Positions 42,267-51,200 of a stretch of 64,000 bases of DNA are shown in pieces. Each line of letters starts with the position of its first letter. Position 1 is the stretch's first letter. A program made the translations under genes and the position numbers. The notes under the pieces are model-generated. The model did no database searches and had not been told where the DNA came from. It saw nothing but the letters and a program-made list of their open reading frames with translations. Origin of the DNA: Allopusillimonas lactea. Lineage in GTDB: Bacteria > Pseudomonadota > Gammaproteobacteria > Burkholderiales > Burkholderiaceae_B. The DNA is taken from positions 124,001-188,000 of the forward strand of contig NZ_JAJJOZ010000006.1 of assembly GCF_021653995.1 (NCBI RefSeq), given 5' to 3'.

Positions 42267-43865
42267 ATGTTCAACGGTATTGTGCTCGAACTTTTGTGGC
42301 GGCGGCTGATTTCGATTGTCGACGAAGCGGCCGTGTCGCTGGTGCGGACATCGTTTTCATCGGTTGTGCGCGAGTCTAATGATTTCGCGTGCGTGATCAC
42401 CGACGCGCAGGGGCGGTCTATCGCCCAGGCGTCTAACAGCATTCCGTCTTTTATCGGTACGGTGCCCCGCACAATCCGGTGCTTTCTGGAGCGATTTCCC
42501 GCGGATACGCTTCGGGAAGGCGATATCCTGATCACGAACGATTGTTGGCTGGGCACGGGGCATCTGCCCGATATCAGTGTGGCAAAGCCCATCTTTTTCG
42601 GCGGCAAGCTGGTTGCGTTCGCTGGCTCGGTTGCCCATGCGCCCGACATCGGCGGGCGTGTGCGCTCCGCGGATGCGCGCTCGGTGTTCGAAGAGGGCCT
42701 GCAGATACCGCCCTTGAAGATCATGGAGGCCGGCCAGATCAACCCCACGCTCGAGGCCGTGCTGCGGCAAAACGTCCGTGTACCCGACCAAGTCATGGGT
42801 GACCTGTATGCGCAGTTCACGGGCCTGCACCTGATCGAGCGCCAAGTGTGCGCGTTGATGCGGGAGCGTGGGCTGGATACGCTTGAGAAGCTTTCAGCGG
42901 AACTGCGCGCACGCAGCGAGCATGCCATGCGCAAGGCAATTGCCAAAGTGCCCGATGGAACCTATCACGCCGAAGCCATCAGCGACGGCATCGATGCCCC
43001 TATCCGCCTGAAGATGGCGCTGACCGTCGCCGGTGATGAAATCTTTATCGACTTTACAGGCTCCGACCCGCAGGTGCAGCGCTCCATTAACGTGTGCCTG
43101 GCCTATACCCGTGCGTATACGTCATATGGCGTGAAGGCGGTGCTGTGTCCTGACGTACCCAACAACGAGGGAGCACTGGCGCCGCTGCATATTTCGGCGC
43201 CCGAAGGAAGCATTCTCAATTCATTGCCGCCCGCCGCCGGCGGGGCGCGTGCACTCATCGGGCACTTCTTGCCTGCCTTGGTGCTCAGCGCGCTCGCCAA
43301 GGTGGTGCCCGCAAAAACGATTGCTGGTGTCGGCTCGCCGTTGTGGTGCGTGAACATGGCGGGCGCATACGATCATGGCAAGCCATATACCAGCCTGTTC
43401 TTCCTTAACGGCGGCTATGGCGCCAGCGCCAACCGCGATGGTGTGGAAGTGCTGTCGTGGCCCAGCAATATTTCCTCGACACCGGTTGAAGTCATCGAAC
43501 AGATGGCGCCGGTGAAGATTCACTACCGGCAGTTCCGCGATATGGACGCACCGAATGGCGCATATCGCGGCGGCGCCGGGCAGGAGCTCCTGCTCGAGAA
43601 CCTGAGCGCGCAGCCAACCACGATTTCGTTTATGGCCGAACGTACGCGCCCGGAATCCGCTGCGCCTGGCGTAATGGGCGGTTTGCCAGGGATGCACGGC
43701 GAAATACGCATTGATGGCGCGCTCGTCAACCCCAAGGTTCAGTACGCCATATCACGCGGCACCAAGGTATTGCTCAAGACGCCGGGTGGCGGTGGCTACG
43801 GTAATCCGGCAAACCGCGGCGCTACCTTGCTGGAGAATGATTGTTTGAATGGGTACACGAAATGA
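42267..43865 (+). CDS. hyuB: hydantoinase B/oxoprolinase family protein (HyuB)
   Basis: A 532-residue HyuB-type subunit. Characteristic segments are RLISIVDEAAVSLVRTSFSSVVRES, ITNDCWLGTGHLPDISVAKPIF, FIDFTGSDPQVQ and the C-terminal GGGYGNPANR. With HyuA it forms ATP-dependent 5-oxoprolinases, N-methylhydantoinases or acetone-carboxylase-like enzymes that open lactams or carboxylate substrates. ATG 42267 follows AAGGTG. Its TGA overlaps the hyuA ATG (ATGA, 43862-43865), giving the usual coupled subunit pair in B-A order. Confidence 0.92.
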   Translation: MFNGIVLELLWRRLISIVDEAAVSLVRTSFSSVVRESNDFACVITDAQGRSIAQASNSIPSFIGTVPRTIRCFLERFPADTLREGDILITNDCWLGTGHLPDISVAKPIFFGGKLVAFAGSVAHAPDIGGRVRSADARSVFEEGLQIPPLKIMEAGQINPTLEAVLRQNVRVPDQVMGDLYAQFTGLHLIERQVCALMRERGLDTLEKLSAELRARSEHAMRKAIAKVPDGTYHAEAISDGIDAPIRLKMALTVAGDEIFIDFTGSDPQVQRSINVCLAYTRAYTSYGVKAVLCPDVPNNEGALAPLHISAPEGSILNSLPPAAGGARALIGHFLPALVLSALAKVVPAKTIAGVGSPLWCVNMAGAYDHGKPYTSLFFLNGGYGASANRDGVEVLSWPSNISSTPVEVIEQMAPVKIHYRQFRDMDAPNGAYRGGAGQELLLENLSAQPTTISFMAERTRPESAAPGVMGGLPGMHGEIRIDGALVNPKVQYAISRGTKVLLKTPGGGGYGNPANRGATLLENDCLNGYTK

Positions 43866-45991
43866 GCCAGAAACAGTATGCATTGGGCATTGATATCGGC
43901 GGCACATTCACCGACGTAGTGCTGTACGACCAAGACGAAGGCAGCGTGTTCAGCCATAAAGAGCTGACCACACCTGATGAGCCTACGACAGGCGCTTTGC
44001 GTGGCGTGCAGGTGCTGCTGGCGCGCGAAGGCGTGACGGGTGACCAGATCTCGCGCGTTGTTCACGCAACCACGCTGTTTACCAATGCGCTGATCGAGCG
44101 GCGCGGCGCTAAAACAGGGCTGATCACGACCAAGGGTTTTCGCGACACGTTGGAGATGCGCCGCGAGTTCAAGTACGACCTGTACGACTTGTTCATCGAG
44201 CTGCCTTCGCCATTGGTGCCGCGCGCCCTGCGTATGGAGGTTCAAGAGCGCATGCGTCCTAACGGTGAAGTTGATACACCGCTCGACGAGGAAGGCGTCC
44301 TGCGCGCGGCCAGAGCGCTGGTGGAGCAGGGCGCGGCGTCAATCGCTATTGTGTTTCTGCACGCATACGCCAACGGTGCGCATGAGCGGCGGGCGCGTGA
44401 ACTGATCGAGGCTGCATACCCCGGTCTGTATGTTTCTGTGTCATGCGAAGTGGCACCCCAAATACGGGAATATGAACGCACGTCCACTACGGCTGCCAAT
44501 GCATACGTTCGGCCGATCGCCGATCGTTATCTGGCGAGCATGGTCGAGCGCCTGGCACAGATTTCCGTACGATGCCCCTTTCTGATGATGCTGTCCAACG
44601 GCGGCTTGACGCACGTGGATGAAGCCCGACGCTTTCCCATTCAATTGCTCGAATCGGGGCCGGCGGCGGGCGCTATTGCCGCCGCATACTTCAGCAAACG
44701 TTCGGGCATAAACAGCGTGCTGGCGTTCGACATGGGGGGCACCACAGCCAAGATGAGTATCGTGCGAGACAATGCGCCGCTGATCGCCCACCAGTTTGAA
44801 GCCGGCCGCGAGAAGCGTTTTGCCGCGGGCAGCGGCTTGCCTATCAACATCTCCACGGTTGAGCTGATCGAAATCGGCGCCGGCGGCGGCAGCATTGCAC
44901 ACCTGGACAGCCTTGGGCTGCTCAAGGTCGGGCCGCAGAGCGCCAGCTCCAAGCCAGGCCCGGCGTGCTATGCGCGCGGTGGTACGCGGCCAACCGTCAC
45001 CGATGCCAATCTTTTGCTGGGCCATCTCGATCCGGAATCGTTTGCGGGCGGCACCATGCGGCTGAGCACAGAGGCTGCGGACACCGCCATGCACACGGTA
45101 AGCGTTGGCCTGGGGATGGACGAAGACAGCGTGAGCGCGGGTATCCTGGCAGTCGTTAATGAAAACATGGCCGCCGCCGCACGCGTGCACGTTGCCGAGC
45201 GGGGGTTCGATGTTCCTGCGTTTTCGCTGCTGGTGACGGGCGGGGGCGGGCCGCTGCATGGTTGCGATGTGGCGCGCCGTCTGGGCATACGGCGGATGAT
45301 TTGTCCGCCGGGCGCGGGTGTAGCCTCCGCCATTGGCCTGCTGATGGCGCCAGCGCGCGTAGATCGCTCAGCGACGATGGGGCGCGCCCTGGAGAAGGTT
45401 GGCCATGAAGAGCTCGAGTCTGCGTTCGCGGCGCTGGAGCGCGATGCAGCCACGGTGATGGCGGAAACGCTGAGCCCCGGCACACCTTATACCCTCGTAC
45501 GGTCGGCCGACATCTGCTTTGCGGGCCAGGGGTTCGAGGTCATCACGCGTCTGCCCGACGGCCCCTATGGTCCCGAGACTGCTGCGCAGATCCGCAGTGC
45601 ATTCGCTGAAGGCTATCGCCAGGTGTTCGGCCAAGTGCCGCCCGTCCAGTCCATTGAGATCGTCAATCTGCGCCTGACTGCCCAGGAAACCCGCGTATAT
45701 CGTCCGCTGTCGCTGGATGTCTCGGGCAAACATGCATGGGTGCCGCGCCAGAGCTGCCGCGACGTCTGGAGCGAGCCCTTGCAGGCCTTTGTCAGTGCGC
45801 CCGTCCTATCCCGCGATGCCATGACGACTGGCCAGGTGCTGCATGGCCCCGTGATCGTGGAGGACGCCTCGTCCACGCTCGTTGTTCCCGCGGATGCGAG
45901 TGTCATGAGCGACGCGGCCGGCAACTTGATCATCGATCTGGGCACGGCGTTCGATGCGCATGCCGACGCCGCGGTCGAACTGGAGGCATGA
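43862..45991 (+). CDS. hyuA: hydantoinase A/oxoprolinase family protein (HyuA)
   Basis: A 709-residue HyuA-type subunit with an actin-like ATPase fold. The N-terminal YALGIDIGGTFTDVVLYD is the phosphate-1 motif; VVHATTLFTNALIERRGAKTGLITT and VLAFDMGGTTAKMSIV follow, then GAGGGSIA and the GGGGPLHGCDVARRLG segment. A C-terminal beta-rich domain ends the protein. It should act with the overlapping HyuB in ATP-dependent ring opening or carboxylation. A short hairpin and the tandem repeat array follow its stop. Confidence 0.92.
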   Translation: MSQKQYALGIDIGGTFTDVVLYDQDEGSVFSHKELTTPDEPTTGALRGVQVLLAREGVTGDQISRVVHATTLFTNALIERRGAKTGLITTKGFRDTLEMRREFKYDLYDLFIELPSPLVPRALRMEVQERMRPNGEVDTPLDEEGVLRAARALVEQGAASIAIVFLHAYANGAHERRARELIEAAYPGLYVSVSCEVAPQIREYERTSTTAANAYVRPIADRYLASMVERLAQISVRCPFLMMLSNGGLTHVDEARRFPIQLLESGPAAGAIAAAYFSKRSGINSVLAFDMGGTTAKMSIVRDNAPLIAHQFEAGREKRFAAGSGLPINISTVELIEIGAGGGSIAHLDSLGLLKVGPQSASSKPGPACYARGGTRPTVTDANLLLGHLDPESFAGGTMRLSTEAADTAMHTVSVGLGMDEDSVSAGILAVVNENMAAAARVHVAERGFDVPAFSLLVTGGGGPLHGCDVARRLGIRRMICPPGAGVASAIGLLMAPARVDRSATMGRALEKVGHEELESAFAALERDAATVMAETLSPGTPYTLVRSADICFAGQGFEVITRLPDGPYGPETAAQIRSAFAEGYRQVFGQVPPVQSIEIVNLRLTAQETRVYRPLSLDVSGKHAWVPRQSCRDVWSEPLQAFVSAPVLSRDAMTTGQVLHGPVIVEDASSTLVVPADASVMSDAAGNLIIDLGTAFDAHADAAVELEA

Positions 45992-46030
45992 GCAGGTGAT
46001 CTGAACCGGTAGGCTGAACGGGGCGCGTGC

Positions 46031-46173
46031 CCCGCAGCCCACAGCCTCACAGCCCCGCAGCCCCACAGCCTCACAGCCCCGCAGCCCCACAGCCTCACAG
46101 CCCCACAGCCCCACAGCCCCACAGCCCCACAGCCCCACAGCCCCACAGCCCCACAGCCCCACAGCCCCACAGC
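46031..46173. repeat. short tandem repeat array, 8-bp unit, 18 copies
   Basis: Eighteen consecutive units end in CAGC. The first nine form three copies of a 24-bp super-unit (CCCGCAGC, CCCACAGC, CTCACAGC), the first copy lacking one C. The last nine are identical CCCACAGC. Total length is 143 bases (17 units of 8 and one of 7). Identical adjacent copies imply recent slippage or expansion. It is intergenic, 55 bases upstream of a Zur-like palindrome and about 120 bases before the receptor start. Confidence 0.95.
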
Positions 46174-46227
46174 GAGTGCGTGCTGCATCAGCCGTGCTGA
46201 TGTCAGTATTTCCCATGGGCAATATAA

Positions 46228-46245
46228 GCAATGTTATAACATTGC
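46228..46245. promoter_or_regulatory. Zur-box-like perfect palindrome
   Basis: GCAATGTTATAACATTGC is a perfect 18-bp palindrome whose core ATGTTATAACAT matches the TGTTATA..TATAACA form of proteobacterial Zur sites. It lies 50 bases before the proposed GTG start of the TonB receptor and over the only -10-like sequence (TATAAC, 46235-46240), as expected for zinc-dependent repression. Confidence 0.75.
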
Positions 46246-46294
46246 ATTCTTGGCCATGCACAAGACTGTTCAAGTGCAAGAGAAAGGGGAAATC

Positions 46295-48256
46295 GTGCTT
46301 CGATGCATAAAAACACGCGAAAAAGCCGTACTGGTTGCGGCGGTGCTGGGGGTGGGGGCGCACGGCGCGGCAACGGCGCAGCCAGCGGACGATGCAGCGC
46401 CCACCCTGGCACCCATTGTGGTCACAGCCACATCCGGCGAGCGCGCGTTGCGCGATGCGCCTGCAAGCATCTCGGTTGTCGAGGGCGATACATTGCGCGA
46501 ACGCCCGGTACGCAATCTGGCCGATGCCCTGGAAGGGGAGCCTGGTGTGGGGCTGGCGGGCATAGGCATGGGGCGCCGCGGCGTGTCCATACGGGGCATG
46601 CGGCCTGATCATAGTTTGTTTTTAGTGGACGGCATGCGCATCAGCAATTCATCGTCGGCCGTTGCGCACTCCGACTTCGAGCTCGGCTGGGTGCCCGCGG
46701 TCGCGATCGAACGCATCGAAGTCGTTCGCGGGCCGATGTCGTCGCTCTACGGTTCCGAGGCACTTGGCGGCGTCGTCAATGTGATCACGCGGGCACCCAC
46801 AGATACATGGCGCGGTGAGTTGTCCAGCTTTGGCGCCTGGCCGGAGCACAGCCGCGGCGGCGACCTGCGCACCGCCGGGGCATACGTGAGCGGCCCGCTG
46901 CTTCCGGGCGTACTTGGCATGAGCCTATGGGGCCAGTTTCAGCACCAGGACGCAATGGTGTCCGCCCAGAACCCCAGGCGTACGTCCATGGGCGAACAAG
47001 AGGCGTTCAACGGAAACATGGCCTTGACATGGACGCCTGATGCCCAGCAGCGCATCGATCTTTCCTACGGGGCGGGCAAAGAAAACCGCTGGCGCGATAC
47101 GATGGGTGCGGGTCGCTACCCGCGATACTATCGTTCCGAGGAAGACCTTCGGCGTACGCGGCTTGCGCTGTCGCACGAGGGGAAATGGGGCTGGGGCGAC
47201 AGCCGCGTGCGCGTGTATCGCACCACGCTCTCGCGCGACAGCGCACGTACCCAAGGCGCGCCCGTATGGGGGTCGCATCGTTTTGTGGATACTGTGGGCG
47301 ATGCGCAGGTGGCGTTTTCTCCCTTGGCCGGCCACCGTTTCACGCTGGGCGGCGAAGTACGCGGCGAACATCTCGAAGACCCAACGGTCAATCATCGCGG
47401 CAAGGCCAGCCAAACGCACTTTGCCGCTTTCATTCAAGACGAAATCGTACTGGGCGACCAATGGGAACTTGTGCTGGGCAGCCGGTTTGACCGGCATTCG
47501 GCGTTTGGCTGGGAAGCCAGCCCGCGCGCCTACCTGCTTTACCACGCCACAGACGCCCTGACACTCAAAGGCGGGGTGGGCGGCGGCTTCAAGGCACCCA
47601 CCCTGAAGCAGCTTTCGCCCGAGTATGAAGCGATCATCGCTGGCGGCCGTTTCACCATCGTCGGCAACCCAGACCTGAAACCCGAAAAGAACCTATCGTT
47701 CGAAGCCGGGGTCGACTACGAAGAAGGCATATGGTCCGCCCGCGCCACGGCGTTTCAGAACGATATTACCAACCTGATCCAGGCCGCGTGCATCGTGGGC
47801 TGCACGGGTCGCCCTGGTGCGCTCTGGACCTACCAAAATGTCCACAAAGCACGCATTCGCGGCGTTGAGCTGGGAGGCGGCGTCGAATTGCCTTGGAGCA
47901 TGGCGCTGGATGCCAACTATACCTATCTCGATGCGAAGGACCGTACGACGGACGAGCGTCTCATTGGCCGTTCGCGCCATGCGGCCAATGCCACGCTCAA
48001 GTGGGCGCCCCTCGCGAAGCTGACTGCCTCTGTACGCGTCAACTATGTTGGCCCCCAAAAGACGTCCTCAGGCAGCGGGCGGCAGGGCGGTTACAGCTTC
48101 GTATCCGCCTATGGCGATTATGCGCTGAGTAAACATGTCAACCTGAGACTTGGCGTCGAAAACATCGGCGACGTGCGGCTCGCTGATGATTCCGACGAAT
48201 ACGCTTATGCGAATCCTGGGCGGCGTTATGTCGCGGGCCTGCAGGCGAGGTTCTGA
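46295..48256 (+). CDS. TonB-dependent receptor, probable zinc/zincophore uptake
   Basis: A 653-residue outer-membrane receptor of the BtuB/CirA type. The GTG at 46295 is chosen because AAAGGGGA (46284-46290) is well spaced and a compact signal peptide follows (TREKAVLVAAVLGVGAHGAATAQ). Next come a TonB-box-like APIVVTA, the plug (RDAPASISVVEGD, SIRGMRPDHSLFLVDGMRI, IEVVRGPMSSLYGSEALGGVVNVIT) and a 22-strand-type barrel ending in AGLQARF. It leads an operon with a CobN-like chelatase, an ExbB-like and a DUF2149 protein, the same set as Pseudomonas aeruginosa PA1922-PA1925, which is induced by zinc depletion. The Zur-like site upstream agrees. Confidence 0.9.
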   Translation: MLRCIKTREKAVLVAAVLGVGAHGAATAQPADDAAPTLAPIVVTATSGERALRDAPASISVVEGDTLRERPVRNLADALEGEPGVGLAGIGMGRRGVSIRGMRPDHSLFLVDGMRISNSSSAVAHSDFELGWVPAVAIERIEVVRGPMSSLYGSEALGGVVNVITRAPTDTWRGELSSFGAWPEHSRGGDLRTAGAYVSGPLLPGVLGMSLWGQFQHQDAMVSAQNPRRTSMGEQEAFNGNMALTWTPDAQQRIDLSYGAGKENRWRDTMGAGRYPRYYRSEEDLRRTRLALSHEGKWGWGDSRVRVYRTTLSRDSARTQGAPVWGSHRFVDTVGDAQVAFSPLAGHRFTLGGEVRGEHLEDPTVNHRGKASQTHFAAFIQDEIVLGDQWELVLGSRFDRHSAFGWEASPRAYLLYHATDALTLKGGVGGGFKAPTLKQLSPEYEAIIAGGRFTIVGNPDLKPEKNLSFEAGVDYEEGIWSARATAFQNDITNLIQAACIVGCTGRPGALWTYQNVHKARIRGVELGGGVELPWSMALDANYTYLDAKDRTTDERLIGRSRHAANATLKWAPLAKLTASVRVNYVGPQKTSSGSGRQGGYSFVSAYGDYALSKHVNLRLGVENIGDVRLADDSDEYAYANPGRRYVAGLQARF

Positions 48257-48259
48257 TTC

Positions 48260-51200
48260 ATGCGCTGCATTGCATTGATCATCGCCGCGCTCACTATGCT
48301 GCTGGCTGCGGCGCCGGCGCACGCATCGTCGCCAGGCACGCCGCTGACAATTCGCGTACTCACCAGCGGCTTTGTATTGCCGGCCAAGTTTCGGGCGCTG
48401 CAGCCGGTAGCCGGGCGTGCGGGTGTGCACCTTGAGCATATCGATGTGGAGGCCGAGGCCGTGAAGCCCGAGCAGTGGCTGTTGGGTGCGGACTTTCTCG
48501 TACTCGATGTTCCACGCCCCAGCGACCGCGCCCGTGTCGAAGCCGCGCTGGGCGCAGCCTTGCAGTCATCAAATACACCCTGGCTCGCGATAGGCGGTGG
48601 CACGCCAGCCTGGGGTGGGCTCACCAGCAGTCAGGCGCGGCTGCTGATCGGCTATTACGCGGCCGGCGGCGCTGCCAATATGGCCGAGTTCTTCAGGGCA
48701 GTTAGTGCGCGGCCAGCGGGAGACGATCTGTTTGCGTTCCCCCCGCCACAGCGTTTACCGGCCGTGGGCTTTTACCACCCTGGCGCGTCGCAGGTTTTCG
48801 ATACGCTGGGCGCCTATCTTGCCTGGGGCCAGGCGCGCTGGCGAGCGCCCGCTGGGCGTGTCGGCATCGTTATTCATAGCGGGGCGGTTGCAGACATGCA
48901 GACGGCGGTCGTCGATGCGCTGGTCGCCCGCATCGAGCAGCAGGGCCTGCTGCCCATTGTGTTCTGGTTCAACGGCGCTGATCCGCGCGGGCTGAGGGCG
49001 GTCGCGGAACCTGGTCGCTTCGATGTGCTGATCAACCTTACACATATGGTGAACGGGCAGGCGCGTAAGGCCGAGTTCGCCGAACTCGATATTCCTGTCA
49101 TCCAGACGGTCGGTTTTCGTAGTGGCGGGCAGCAGGCATGGCGGGATGCCGCGTCGGGCATGCCTGCCCGCACTGCCGCCGTGCTTATGGCGGGCCCCGA
49201 AGGCTGGGGCATGATGGATCCGTTGGTGCTGAGCGTTGTCGAAAACGGCGCGCAGCTACCGTTGCCGGGCCAGGTCGACGCGCTGGCGGGCAAGGCCAAG
49301 GCGCTCGTCAGCCTGCGCCGCAAACCTGCCGCAGAAAAACAGCTTGCCCTCCTGTTCTGGAATTATCCCGCAGGCGAGAAAAACCTGTCGGCCTCACATC
49401 TGAATGTGCCCGCCAGTATCCAGGTCATCACTGCAAAGCTGGCTCAGGCGGGTTATGTGGTAACGGCTGTCGGCGAGCAAGAGATGATCGCTGCCGGCCA
49501 GGCCATGTTGGGTGCGCTATATGGTTCAGTGTCGCTGGAAGACCTGCTGGCACGCGATCTGGCAGAAGCCTTCCCGGTGCGGCGCTATACGCACTGGCTG
49601 AAAAGCCTGGCGCCGGCCAGGCGCCATGCTTATGCGCATGGCGGCGACCCGGCTGCGCATTGGGCCGTGCGTACCGTGGATGGCGAGCCTTGCTTCATCA
49701 TCCCGCGCCTTAAGCGCGGCAAGCTGGTGATCATGCCGCAAATGCCACGCGGGCGCACGCCCAGTGCGCACTATCACGATACCAAGGCGCCTCCCGACCA
49801 TCTGTACATGGCGGCCTACTTGTACGTACGGGAGCACGCGGACGCGATCGTGCACTTAGGCACGCACGGCACACAGGAATGGCTGCCCGGCAAGGATCGC
49901 GGGTTGGCCGCTGACGACGATCCCTTCCTGGCCGTGGGCGACGTGCCGGTGTTCTACCCATACATTCAAGACAATGTGGGTGAAGCCCTGCAGGCGCGTC
50001 GGCGCGGGCGGGCTGTCACAGTCAGCCACCAGACGCCGCCGTTCGCTCCGTCAGGGCTGTACGACGAGCTGCGCGATATCCATCACCTGGTGCACGAGTA
50101 CACGCAGCTCGACGAAGGCGCGGCACGCCGCAAAACCGGCGCAGCACTGGCGGAAGCGGCTATTTCGGCCGGTATGGAGGCCGATCTGGGTTGGGCGGCG
50201 CAGGATGTGCGCCGGGATATCGACGGTTTCTTGCCTGTCCTGCACGACCATCTGCATGAGCTGGCGCGCACGGCCATGCCGTTGGGCTTGCACACCTTCG
50301 GGCAGGCCGCCTCGCCGGCGCATCGGCTTGCAACCATCGTCCAGCAGTTGGGCAAGCCGTTCTACGACGCTGTCGGCGCACAGGCCGACGAACTGTTCGC
50401 AACGGATTTCAAGGCATTGGAACAGACGGCGCCTTTCGGGACGCTTCAGGCACATCTGCACCCTGCCGAAACGGAAGCGGGCGGCACCGACGCTGGGCGC
50501 CCGGATGCGGGTGCAATGCCGCCGGGGAAGCTGGCCCCCTTTATTGCGCGCGCCCGTGCGCTGGACGCGGCGCTCGCCGCACCCAACGAAATCGAGGCGC
50601 TGCTTGCCGGTCTGGAAGGGCGTTTCGTACCGCCAGGGGCGGGCGGGGATCCCGTGCGAAATCTGGATGTGCGCAGCGGCAGAAACCTGTATGCCTTCGA
50701 GCCCGATCATCTCCCCACCCGAGCGGCATTCGACGCGGGGCGCGAAGCCTTCGATCAATTGATCCAGGCTTTTCGCGGCGATCATGACGGCGCCTGGCCC
50801 GAAAAGCTGGCCTTCAGCCTGTGGTCGTCCGAAGCCGTGCGCCATTTGGGCGTCACCGAGGCACAAGTGCTGCATGCATTAGGCTTGCGCCCTGTGTGGG
50901 AACCCAGCGGCCGCGTGCGCGCGCTGGAGATCATTCCCGCGCGCGAGCTTGGACGCCCTCGCGTGGACGTGGTGGTGCAGGTCACCGGGGTGTATCGCGA
51001 CCAGTCCGATGGCTTCATGCGGCTGCTGGCCGACGCCATTGAGCGCATTGCCGCGCTGGACGAGGCAGGCAACCCCGTTGCTGCCAACAGTGCGCGCATT
51101 GCCGCCGCCCTGGGTGCGCAAGGCATGGACGCCGGGCAGGCCGCCGAGCTCGCCCGGTTGCGCATCTTCGGCAACGCACCGGGTGCTTATGGTACCGGTG

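Larger units (their letters stand above)
45992..46294. other. intergenic region with hairpin, repeat array and Zur-like site
   Basis: A 303-base gene-free region. It opens with a perfect hairpin CGGGGC-GCGT-GCCCCG (46019-46034, no T tract), runs into 18 short tandem repeats (46031-46173), and ends with the control region of the TonB receptor operon, including the 18-bp palindrome at 46228. Confidence 0.8.

Noticed and set aside
46031..46173. CRISPR array
   Set aside because: Units are 8 bp with no spacers and no cas genes are present.
46174..46294. Cobalamin riboswitch before the BtuB-like receptor and CobN-like gene
   Set aside because: No B12 box or other conserved core is present in the short leader, and a Zur-like palindrome explains the regulation better.
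45613..46612. Minus-strand ORFs encoding repeated GCGAVGLW
   Set aside because: They arise because the 8-bp repeats stay open in every frame; they have no ribosome-binding site and overlap hyuA and the receptor gene.
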